From: Lamellibrachia satsuma
Lineage: Eukaryota; Annelida; Polychaeta; Sabellida; Siboglinidae
Direction of reading: 5' to 3'
Length of the DNA stretch: 64,000 nucleotides
NCBI GenBank assembly: GCA_033239005.1
Contig: BSQZ01000006.1
Location: forward strand, 71,001-135,000
Shown here piece by piece: positions 22,736 to 34,599 of this stretch; within the stretch, counting starts at the first letter, position 1; each line of letters begins with the position of its first letter. The translations under genes and the position numbers were made by a program. Below the pieces are notes generated by a model. The model searched no databases. It was not told the DNA's origin and worked only from the letters and a program-made list of their open reading frames with translations.

Positions 22736-24177
22736 GTTTGAATGGAAAGAAGCAAACATCATACCATTATTTAAAAAGGGTTCGAGAAATAAGTCAGATA
22801 ATTACAGACAAGTGAGTTTAACGTCAGTGATTTGTAAATTATTAGAAAGGTTAATTAAAGACCATATGGTGGACTTCCTCGTTAAGCATAAATTATTAAA
22901 TTCATCTCAACATGGATTCCTTAAAGCGAAGTCATGCTTAACAAATGTTATGTTTTTTGGAAGAAATCACTAAGTGGATAGACGAGGGATCGCCAGTAGA
23001 TATTATCTACTTAGATTTTCAGAAAGCTTTTGACAAAGTGCCACATCAAAGATTGCTACTTAAATTAAAAGCCCATGGTATCGGGGATAGCATAACTGAC
23101 TGGATAGAACAATGGCTGACTGACAGAAGACAACGAGTTGTAGTAGATGGCGAAGTTTCAAATTGGAAATCGGTTTTGAGTGGGGTACCTCAAGGATCAG
23201 TATTAGGACCTATATTATTCTTAATTTATATCAATGACTTGGACGAGAGTATAACAAGTAACGTACTGAAATTTGCGGACGACACAAAACTGTTTAGAAA
23301 GGTTAATACTGATGGTGATAAACAACATTTACAAAACGATCTAGACAGATTAGTGAAATGGTCTGAGAAATGGCAGATGCTGTTCAATTTTGGGAAATGT
23401 AAATGCCTACATACAGGACATGGGAACTTGATTGTAAACTATAAAATGGGAGCTACTGTTCTTGGTACTACTGTAAAAGAAAAGGACTTAGGAGTTACAA
23501 TAAGCGCTGATATGAAAGTTTCAGAGCAGTGTGGTATTGCAGCTTCAAAGGGTAATCAAATTCTTGGATTGATTAGAAGAAACATAACAAACAAGGGAAA
23601 AAAGTTAATTATACCTCTATATAAAGCAATAGTTAGACCTAATTTAGAATACTGTATACAAGCATGGAGACCATATCGTAAGAAGGATATAGATACGCTT
23701 GAACGCATACAAAGGAGAGCAACTAAAATGATTCCAGAACTTAGAGACCTTAGTTATGAAGAACGCCTGAAAGAATGTGGTTTAACAACTCTAGAGACAA
23801 GGAGGTTAAGAGGAGATCAGATTGAAGTTTTTAAGATATTGAATGGGTATGAAAATATTGATAGAAATATGTTTTTCTCACTCAAGAAGGATAGCAGAAC
23901 TAGAGGACATGAGGTAAAATTAGTAAAGGATCAATGTAGATTGGACATCAGGAAGCACTCGTTCTCACAGAGGACAATAAATGAATGGAACAAACTGTCT
24001 ACAGATTGTGTAACTGCTAGCAGCGTGAATATGTTTAAAAACAAGGTTGACACATATATCAGGAGGGCGGGTTATAAGTAGGTGAACATTGTTGGACTCT
24101 CGATAAGCCAATGGCTTCCTTGTCCACTTGCCATCTGGGCCTTTGGCTTGGATGGCAAATCTTGTTAAATCTTGTCC
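22736..24177 (+). mobile_element. 5'-truncated CR1/jockey-like LINE with nearly intact RT
   Basis: The frame opens ANIIPLFKKGSRNKSDNYRQ. A one-base loss near 22955 separates SCLTNV from CFLEEITKWIDEG. Then come DIIYLDFQKAFDKVPH, LSGVPQGSVLGPILFL, the intact catalytic box LKFADDTKLFR and a C-terminus ending ASSVNMFKNKVDTY. The 3' end has a short repeat (ttaaatcttg twice). The paralogous intron at 17890 reads gggtcc directly into ttattggcag, so the insertion is delimited to about these bases, with gtcc on both sides as a possible short target duplication. Confidence 0.9.
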
Positions 24178-24774
24178 TTATTGGCAGACAGCCATAACAA
24201 CAACATTTTAGAAGTCTGCATTCACAATTAGGTTTACAAACCTTGTTAACAGTGGGCATTTAAAACCACACTTTTCTTGTACTGTCCTCCACACAGCTTT
24301 CTTTATATGTACACAAATTTATTATATATATTTAATTTATGTCATTGCTCAAATATGTGCGAGGCAACATCACGCCGATTTTATTGAATAGAAATTTGTT
24401 CATATGAAAACCTTTTTATTACAAGGGTATAGTAACCTAATAGATCAAACTATTTTTAATTTGAATTTGCTTCCATATCAATATTCTGCCATAAATGTGT
24501 AATTAGTTGTGCTGCTGGCAGTGCACATTTTCTACAAAGTTAGTGTCCTTTTTGTGTAACATGTGAACCTGACATGCATTTTAGACAACGGATCCGTATT
24601 GGCAAACGGCCATGACAAACACATTTTAGAAGTCTGCATTCACAGTTAGGTTTACAAACAGTGTTAACAGTCGGCATTTAAAACCACACTTTTCTTGTGG
24701 TGTTCTCCACACAGCTTTCTTTATATGTACACTAATTTATTATGTATGTGATCAATTGTGTATGAAAGCCTAAC
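24178..24774. other. Intron with internally repeated ~400-bp stretch
   Basis: 24180-24330 and 24600-24760 are near copies of each other and of 17900-18070 (shared ttagaagtctgcattcac and aaaaccacactttt). Local tandem duplication of intron sequence. Confidence 0.6.
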
Positions 24775-24996
24775 CTCCAGAGTTCTTAAATGTTACATAT
24801 GCAACTGTTTTGTCCATGTCACGCTGCACTTTGTGAACCTCGTCGCCACCAGAACATCGATTGCTCTCAAAGAATAGCAGTATGGCATCGTCGGTTGTTG
24901 ATGGCTCCAGTCCACAGACCTCGATGGTCTTCCTGTCCCACACATCTTGAGCTGGAGAGGCTTCAAATGTAAGATCAGGTTTACTAAGTGCATCCT
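24775..24996 (-). CDS. PARP14-like exon: end of unit 2 and first half of RRM unit 3
   Basis: 222 bp, phase 1 to phase 1, acceptor gtagttgcag, donor gttaggc. It reads EDALSKPDLTFEASPAQDVW, then TIEVCGLEPSTTDDAILLFF, HKVQRDMDKTVAYVTFKNSG. Fully open. This is the intact member of three sister exons (also 18078-18297 and 41445-41680). Confidence 0.8.
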
Positions 24997-25664
24997 CTGC
25001 AACTACAAACACAACATACACAAACTGATTTATAACAGGATAAATTACAGGAAGTTCATGGCAAAAATAAATAAATAAATAGGAATGTGCTGGGATATTG
25101 GCAAGAACAGACAGTGAAAGGTGGAGTAGTTTAACAATAGAATGACAATCACAATCTGGAAGAGAACACAACCGACATCAGCACATGTTGAAAAGATGAA
25201 ATAACAAAGGTGATAGTAAGAACAGTGTGGGGACATAAAGCCCAATATTATGCAAACTTGTTTTTGTTATAAATACAGTAAAAAATAGTTTAGTTTGTTG
25301 ATGTAATTGCACTGTCAATCTCATTGTATAGCAACAGGTGCATGAGTTATTGTGAATCCTCGGACAAGTCAAAAGGGAGAGCAGTATAGATCAGGCTTGT
25401 AAACAAATGCCTGTCAACGCATTTGAATGCATATGGAAATGTTTCATTTGATTCAAATGCAAATGCCATTTTCCAGGAACATATTCAAATGCAAATGTGT
25501 AACAAACACATTTGCAAATGCTTTTGAATTAATTTCAAATGTTTTGGCTTTATATTAATGTTTTGTTTTATTTGGAGAAAAAACAACGTAATGTATGCAA
25601 ACATATTATTAATTTAATAAATACTGTAAGTAGTGGTATATAGCATTTGGATCCTCACTTTTAT

Positions 25665-25795
25665 CAACATCTTCATCCGGTTGCGCGCGCAGCCATAGCG
25701 CGCGTTCAGCGCGCGGTATATAGCACTTGGATCCTCACTTTTATCAACATCTTCATCCGGTTGCGCGCGCAGCCACAGCGCGCGTGCAGCTCTCC
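25665..25795. repeat. Two copies of an ~80-bp GC-rich unit near the left terminus
   Basis: The unit from ggtatatagcatttggatcc to gcgcgcagccatagcgcgcg repeats with few changes. The mirror pair is at 40240-40390. Rich in gcgcgc. Confidence 0.85.
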
Positions 25796-25817
25796 TAGCG
25801 GATATTATAGCAACTGA

Positions 25818-25921
25818 CGCACGCACGCACGCACGCGCGCGTGCGTGTGTGTGCGTGCGTGTGTGTGTGTGTGTATGTGTGTGCGTGTGTGTGTGTGCGC
25901 GTGTGTGTGCGTGTGTGTGTG
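25818..25921. repeat. GT/GC-alternating microsatellite in left arm
   Basis: Alternating purine-pyrimidine tract (acgcacgc, gcgcgtgcgtgtgtgt). The right-arm counterpart at 40061-40205 is about 40 bp longer, as expected for a slippage-prone repeat. Z-DNA-prone in principle. Confidence 0.95.
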
Positions 25922-26814
25922 TCGGGGCTGAACGTGCAACCGCTAATTCCACTATTCCAACACCTGCTTCCGGGACCAAAGTAAGTCGTATTCGCGTGCC
26001 GCCCAACTTTTTAACTGCGCGGTGGCTATGCGCTAGCCGCGTAATGTTTTCGCGCGAATATCCGTGGTAACAGTAACCGCGATAGTGGACATAGGAACGA
26101 CTGTCTGTTAACAGCGGTCATTAATAGTATCATTAATAACTGAGATGAAAGAGTAAGTTAACAGTGGTCATTAACAGGGTAATTAATACCTTAGATCAAA
26201 GGACCTAACGAGGAGACGAGAAATGAACAAAACACGATATCGTACTATATTTTCTTTATATGTAAATATTTAAAAATAATGCGCTTTTACACTGTATCCA
26301 TAACTCCTACAGTTTACCCATAATTCCTACAATTTACCCATAAGTCTCCTATCGAATAAGAGTACAAGGACATTTTATTAAATATTTGAAAATATTGACA
26401 CAATATCGTCCACAAACGTTAGACAGAGGACTCTAAAGTCTCTTGCCATACCGACCTAAAGCTGACGTAAGCTATAAACGTGTCAGGACATGCAGCTGAC
26501 GTATACCGCACACACAATACCAAATAAGGACATGCAGCTGACATAAACGGCATCAGACGCTTCGCGGAAAGTGTACTATCAGCATATTTTCCTTATATGT
26601 CAATATTTTTAAATAATGCGCTCTTACACTTTACCCATAACTCCTACAGTTTACCCATAATTCCTTCAATTTACCCATAATTCCTACAATTTACTCAGCA
26701 CACATATGTAGTGTAGTGTATTTGTTCCTTCACCGAGCTGTTACTCACAGACCCCTTATATTCTGATTGAGCAGGCGAGGCAAACTATTACCAAGATTAA
26801 ACCTATATATATAT

Positions 26815-29800
26815 AACTGTACCCCAGAACACAGCTAGAATATATAGTCACTGTACCCAGAGTACAAAACAGGAATACATAGTTGTTGTACCCACAGAAC
26901 ACAGCTAGAATGCATAGTCACTGTACACACAGTAAACAGCTAGAATATATAGTCACTGTACCCACAATACACAGCTAGAATACATATTCACCTTAACCCC
27001 AGTACACGGCTAGATTACATAATCACTGTACCCACAGTACACAGCCAGAATATATAATTCATAGTCACTGTACCAACAGTACACTGTTAGAATACTTAGT
27101 CGCTGAACCCACAGTACACAGCTAGAATACATAGTTACTGTACCCACAATACACAGCTAGAATAAATAGTCACTCTACTTACAGTACAGAGTTCACAGCT
27201 ACAATTCATAGATAATGTACCTACAGTGCACAACTGGAATACAGATACACTGTACCCACAATACACGATTAGAATACATAGTCAGTGTTCCCTCAGAACA
27301 CATCTAGAAAGCATAGTCACTGTACCCAAAGTACACAACTAGAACACATAGTTACTCTACCCGAAGTAAAGAAATATAATACATAATCACTATACCCACA
27401 CAGGTAGAAAACATAGTCACAGTACCCAAAGTACACACCTATAATACATAGTCACTGTACCTACAGCACACAGCTAGAATGTATAGTCACTGTACCCAGA
27501 GTACAAAACTGGAATACATAGTTGTTGTACCCACAGAACACATCTAGAATGCATAGTCACTGTACACACAGTAAACAGCTAGAATATATAGTCACTGTAC
27601 CCACAATACACAGCTAGAATACATATTCACCGTAACCCCAGTACATGGCTAGATTACATAATCACTGTACCCACAGTACACAGCCAGAATATATAATTCA
27701 TAGTCACTGTACCAACAGTACACTGTTAGAATACTTAGTCGCTGAACCCACAGTACACAGCTAGAATACATAATCACTCTACCTACAGTACTCAGCTAGA
27801 ATACATAGTTACTGTACCCACAATACACAGCTAGAATAAATAGTCACTCTACTTACAGTACAGAGTTCACAGCTACAATTCATACATAATGTACCTACAG
27901 TGCACAACTGGAATACAGATACACTGTACCCACAATACACGATTAGAATACATAGTCAGTGTTCCCTCAGAAAACATCTGGAAAGCATAGTCACTGTACC
28001 CAAAGTACACCACTAGAACACATAGTTACTCTACCCAAAGTAAACAAATATAATACATAATCACTATACCCATACAGGTAGAAAACATAGTCACAGTACC
28101 CAAAGTACACACCTATAATACATAGTCACTGTACCCACAGCACACAGCTAGAATGTATAGTCACTGTACCCAGAGTACAAAACAGGAATACATAGTTGTT
28201 GTACCCACAGAACACAGCTAGAATGCATAGTCACTGTACACACAGTAAACAGCTAGAATATATAGTCACTGTACCCACAATACACAGCTAGAATACATAA
28301 TCACTGTACCCACAGTGCACAGCTAGATTACATAGTCACTGTACCTACAATTAACAGGTAGAATACATATTCACTGTACCCCCACTACACGGCTAGTATA
28401 CATAGTCACTGTACCAACAGTACACGGGTAGAATACATATTCACCGTACCCACAGTGCACAGTTAGAATACATATTCACTGTACCTACAGTGCACAGCTA
28501 GAATACATAGTCACTTCACCAACAGTACACATCTAGAATACATAGTCACTCTACCCACAGTAAACAGCTAGAATACATAGTCACTGTACCCACAGTACAC
28601 AACTAGAACACATAGTCACTGTACCCACAGTAGAAACCTACAATGCATAGTCACTGTACACACAATAAACAGCAAGAATACATATTTACTGTACCCACTG
28701 TACACAGCTACAGTACATAGTCACTGTACCCATAGTACACAGCTAGAATACATAGTCACTGTACCCACAGTACACAGCTAGAACGCATAGTCACTGTACC
28801 CAGAGTACAAAACTGGAATACATAGTTACTGTACCCGCAGAACACAGCTATTGATATAATGCATAGTCACTGTACACACAATAAACAGCAAGAATACATA
28901 TTTACTGTACCCACTGTACACAGCTACAGTACATAGTCACTGTACCCATAGTACACAGCTAGAACACATAGTCACTCTACCCACAATACACAGCTATTGT
29001 CACTCTACCCATAGTACACAGCTAGAATACATAGTCACTGTACCAACAGTAAACGGGCAGAATACATATTCACTGTACCCACAATAAATAGGTAGAATAC
29101 ATATTCACTCTCCCTAGAACAGGGCTAGAATACATATTCACTGTACCCACAGTACACAGCTAGAATACATAGTCACTGTACCCAGAGTACACAGCTAGAA
29201 TACATAGTCACTGTACCACAGTACAAAGCCAGAATGAATAGTCACTGTACCCAAAGTACTAGGTTAGAATATATAGTCACTCTACCCACAGTACACAGCT
29301 AGAATACATAGTCACTGTTCCCACAGTACACAGCTAGAATACGTAGTCACTGTACCCACAGTACTAGGCTAGAATACATATTCACTGTACCCACAGTACA
29401 CAGCTAGAATACATAGTCACTGTACCCAGAGTACACAGCTAGAATACATAGTCACTGTACCCACAGAACACATCTAGAATCCATGGGTAGAATACATAGT
29501 CACTCTACCCACAGACCACGGTTAGAATACATAGTCACTCTACCCACAGTACACAGCTAGAATACTTAATCACTCTACCCACAGTACACAGCTAGAATAC
29601 TTAATCACTGTACCCACAGTACATGGCTACAATACATAATCACTGTATCCCCAATAAACAGTTCAAATACATATTCACTGTACCCACAGTACAAGGCTAG
29701 AATACATAATCATTCTACCCACAGTACACAGTTAGAATACATAGTCAATGTACCCACAGTACACAGCTAGAATACATAGTCACTGTACCCAGAGTACAAA

Positions 29801-31400
29801 ACTGGAATACATAGTCACTGTACCCACAAAAAACAGCTAGAATGCATAGTCACTGTACACACAGTGAACAGCTAGAATACATAGTAACTGTAACCACAGC
29901 ACACAGCTATAATACATAGTCACTGTACCCACAGTACACAGCTAGAATACTTAATCACTGTGTACCCACAGTACACAGCTACAATACATAATCACTGTAC
30001 CCACAGTGCACAGCTAGAATACATAGTTACTGTACCCACAGTACACAGCTACAATACATAGTCACTGTACCCACAGTTCACATCTAGAATACATTGTCAA
30101 TGTATTCAGATTACACAGCTACAGTACATAATGAATGTACCCACAGAACACAGCTACAGTACATAGTCACTGTACACACATTAAACAACTAAAATACATA
30201 TTAACTCAACCCACAGTACAAAGCTAGAATACATAATCACTGTAGCCAGAGTACACAGCTATAATACGTAGTCACTGTACACACAGTACACAGCTATATA
30301 ACATATTCACTGAACCCACAGTACACAGCTAGAATACATAATCACTGTACCCAGAGTACACAGCTAAAATACATAGTCACTGTACCACCCAATATACAGC
30401 TACAACTCATAGTCACTGTACCCACATTAAACAACTAAAATACATATTAACTCAACCCACAATACAAAGCTAGAATACATAATCACTGTAGCCAGAGTAC
30501 ACAGCTATAATACTTAGTCACTGTACACACAGTACACAGCTATATAACATATTCACTGAACCCACAGTACACAGCTAGAATACATAATCACTGTACCCAG
30601 AGTACACAGCTAAAATACATAGTCACTGTACCCGCAATATACAGCTACAACTCATAGTCACTGTACCCACATTAAACAACTAAAATACATATTAACTCAA
30701 CCCACAGTACAAAGCTAGAATACATAATCACTGTACACACAGTACACAGCTAGAATACATATTCACTGTACCCACAGTAAACAGCTAGAATACATAGACA
30801 CTGTACCCACAGTACACGTGTAGAATACAAAGTCACTGTACCCAGATTACACAGCTACAGTACATAGTCAATGTACCCACAGAACAGAGCTACAGTACAT
30901 AGTCACTGTACATACATTGCACAGCTAAAATACATTGTCACTGTACCCACTGAACACAGCTTTAATATATATTCACTGCATGCACAGTACACAGCTAGAG
31001 TACATAGCCTCTGTACCTACAGTACACTGCTAGAATACATATTCACTGCACCAACAATACACAACTAGCATACATAGTCACTATACCCGCAGTACAACGT
31101 ACACAACTACAATTCGTAGTCACTGTATCCACAGTACAGAGCTAGAATACATAGTCACTGTACCCAGAGTACACAGCTACAATACATAGTCACTGTACTC
31201 ACACAGCTAAAAAATACAAAATATTCACAGTATCTCCAGTACATAGCTATAATGCATTGTCACTACATCTCCAGTACACGATTAGAATAGACAGTTACTG
31301 TTCACCCAGGACATGGCTCGAAATACATGGTCGCTGCACCCTCAGTACATAACTGGAATACATAACCACTACACCCTCAGTACATAGCTAGAATACAAAA
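26815..31400 (+). repeat. 35-bp satellite array, left arm
   Basis: The consensus is in two pieces: gtacccacagtacacagcta then gaatacatagtcact, about 130 units. Variant units recur in blocks of roughly 640-675 bp (the marker agtacaaaac appears at 26861, 27500, 28174 and 28803-28813), giving higher-order repeat structure. Short peptide frames through it are by-products. Confidence 0.95.
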
Positions 31401-31557
31401 TCACACAATTTCGCACAACTTCACACAACGTTGCACAACATTACACAACTTCGCACAACTTCAAACAATTTCTGGCGAACAAACTAACAAAATGACACCA
31501 TCTCAGCATACATTTATTTATTTTATGATAATGTCTCCTTCCTGCTTTGCTGTTTCT

Positions 31558-31800
31558 CACCATTGGACATCAGGAAGCACTCGTTCTCACAGAGGACAAT
31601 AAATGAATGGAACAAATTGTCTACAGATTGTGTAACTGCTAGCAGCGTGAATATGTTTAAAAATAAGGTAGACACATTGTCTCTAGCCTGTCTTGCTCTG
31701 TCTCACCATCTCATGCACTGTCACACGCAACTTGAAAAAGGTGTTGTATTCTTGCTAGTGACACCCCTCTACATATGGACTAGCTCCATAGAGTAGTAGT
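31558..31800 (+). mobile_element. LINE 3'-end fragment in left arm
   Basis: About 120 bp encode DIRKHSFSQRTINEWNKL, then ASSVNMFKNKVDT, the C-terminus of the same LINE family as 22736-24177. After KVDT the sequence departs into unrelated bases that stay open for 38 codons. The mirrored copy is at 34160-34402 on the minus strand. Confidence 0.85.
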
Positions 31801-31857
31801 GAGTCCAGTGTAGCCATTTCCAAGCGGTGCACACGTATTTTATTGAATAAAACAAAG

Positions 31858-33999
31858 CACAATACACAGCTAGAATACATATTCACAGTAACCCCAGTAC
31901 GGCTAGATTACATAATCACTGTACCCACAGTACACAGCCAGAATATATAATTCATAGTCACTGTACCAACAGTACACTGTTAGAATACTTAGTCGCTGAA
32001 CCCACAGTACACAGCTAGAATACATAGTTACTGTACCCACAATACACAGCTAGAATAAATAGTCACTCTACTTACAGTACAGAGTTCACAGCTACAATTC
32101 ATAGATAATGTACCTACAGTGCACAACTGGAATACAGATACACTGTACCCACAATACGATTAGAATACATAGTCAGTGTTCCCTCAGAACACATCTAGAA
32201 AGCATAGTCACTGTACCCAAAGTACACAACTAGAACACATAGTTACTCTACCCAAGTAAAGAAATATAATACATAATCACTATACCCACACAGGTAGAAA
32301 ACATAGTCACAGTACCCAAAGTACACACCTATAATACATAGTCACTGTACCTACAGCACACAGCTAGAATGTATAGTCACTGTACCCAGAGTACAAAACT
32401 GGAATACATAGTTGTTGTACCCACAGAACACATCTAGAATGCATAGTCACTGTACAAACAGTAAACAGCTAGAATATATAGTCACTGTACCCACAATACA
32501 CAGCTAGAATACATATTCACCGTAACCCCAGTACACGGCTAGATTACATAATCACTGTACCCACAGTACACAGCCAGAATATATAATTCATAGTCACTGT
32601 ACCAACAGTACACTGTTAGAATACTTAGTCGCTGAACCCACAGTACACAGCTAGAATACATAATCACTCTACCTACAGTACTCAGCTAGAATACATAGTT
32701 ACTGTACCCACAATACACAGCTAGAATAAATAGTCACTCTACTTACAGTACAGAGTTCACAGCTACAATTCATACATAATGTACCTACAGTGCACAACTG
32801 GAATACAGATACACTGTACCCACAATACACGATTAGAATACATAGTCAGTGTTCCTCAGAACACATCTAAAGCATAGTCACTGTACCCAAAGTACACAAC
32901 TAGAACACATAGTTACTCTACCCAGTAAAGAAATATAATACATAATCACTATACCCACACAGGTAGAAAACATAGTCACAGTACCCAAAGTACACACCTA
33001 TAATACATAGTCACTGTACCCACAGCACACAGCTAGAATGTATAGTCACTGTACCCAGAGTACAAAACAGGAATACATAGTTGTTGTACCCACAGAACAC
33101 AGCTAGAATGCATAGTCACTGTACACACAGTAAACAGCTAGAATATATAGTCACTGTACCCACAATACACAGCTAGAATACATAATCACTGTACCCACAG
33201 TGCACAGCTAGATTACATAGTCACTGTACCTACAATTAACAGGTAGAATACATATTCACTGTACCCCCACTACACGGCTAGTATACATAGTCACTGTACC
33301 AACAGTACACGGGTAGAATACATATTCACCGTACCCACAGAACACAGTTAGAATACATAGTCACAGTACCAACAGTGCACAGCTAGAATACATAGTCACT
33401 GCACCCACCGTACACATCTAGAACACATAGTCACTGTATCCACAGTAGAAAGCTACAATACATAGTCACTGTACCCACAGCACACAGCTAGAATACATAG
33501 TCACTGTACCCACAGTAGAAACCTACAATGCATAGTCACTGTACACACAATAAACAGCAAGAATACATATTTACTGTACCCACTGTACACAGCTACAGTA
33601 CATAGTCACTGTACCCATAGTACACAGCTAGAATACATAGTCACTGTACCCACAGTACACAGCTAGAACGCATAGTCACTGTACCCAGAGTACAAAACTG
33701 GAATACATAGTTACTGTACCCGCAGAACACAGATATAATGCATAGTCACTGTACACACAATAAACAGCAAGAATACATATTTACTGTACCCACTGTACAC
33801 AGCTACAGTACATAGTCACTGTACCCATAGTACACAGCTAGAACACATAGTCACTCTACCCACAATACACAGCTATTGTCACTCTACCCATAGTACACAG
33901 CTAGAATACATAGTCACTGTACCAACAGTAAACGGGCAGAATACATATTCACTGTACCCACAATAAATAGGTAGAATACATATTCACTCTCCCTAGAAC
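31858..33999 (+). repeat. Satellite spacer, a third copy of part of the left arm
   Basis: It matches about 26964-29118 in order and orientation, including higher-order variants. It has several one- to three-base deletions (for example near 32157, 32253, 32855 and 32922) and one block around 33340-33500 that differs. It stops at ccctagaacag, the same place where the left-arm sequence reads on into gggctag. Confidence 0.8.
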
Positions 34000-34101
34000 A
34001 GAGTACGAGAACGTGATGGATCAGCTCGCGAAAAAATTGACGGAATGGAACAAGCAAGAGGAACACGCTTGTACTGTTGTTGCTACGATTGTATCGCTAC
34101 C
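34000..34101 (+). other. Single-copy, coding-like 100 bp at the spacer/right-arm junction
   Basis: Unlike everything around it, this is not satellite and has no mirror copy. The frame from 34001 reads EYENVMDQLAKKLTEWNKQE and continues open to a TAA in the right arm (about 34118-34120), where an overlapping aataaa polyadenylation motif is present. It looks like a captured 3' end of some host gene. I do not recognise the protein. Confidence 0.4.
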
Positions 34102-34159
34102 GCTTTGTTTTATTCAATAAAATACGTGTGCACCGCTTGGAAATGGCTACACTGGACTC

Positions 34160-34402
34160 ACTACTACTCTATGGAGCTAGTCCATATGTAGAGGGGTGTC
34201 ACTAGCAAGAATACAACACCTTTTTCAAGTTGCGTGTGACAGTGCATGAGATGGTGAGACAGAGCAAGACAGGCTAGAGACAATGTGTCTACCTTATTTT
34301 TAAACATATTCACGCTGCTAGCAGTTACACAATCTGTAGACAATTTGTTCCATTCATTTATTGTCCTCTGTGAGAACGAGTGCTTCCTGATGTCCAATGG
34401 TG
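34160..34402 (-). mobile_element. LINE 3'-end fragment in right arm (mirror of 31558-31800)
   Basis: Same open frame on the minus strand, with the same junction into unrelated sequence. This shows the fragment was present before the palindrome formed. Confidence 0.85.
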
Positions 34403-34599
34403 AGAAACAGCAAAGCAGGATGGAGACATTATCATAAAATAAATAAATGTATGCTGAGATGGTGTCATTTTGTTAGTTTGTTCGCCAGAAGTTGTTTGAA
34501 GTTGTGCGAAGTAGTGTGACGTTGTGTGTGAAGTTGTGTAATGTTGTGCAACGTTGTGTGAAGTTGTGCGAAATTGTGTGATTTTGTATTCTAGCTATG

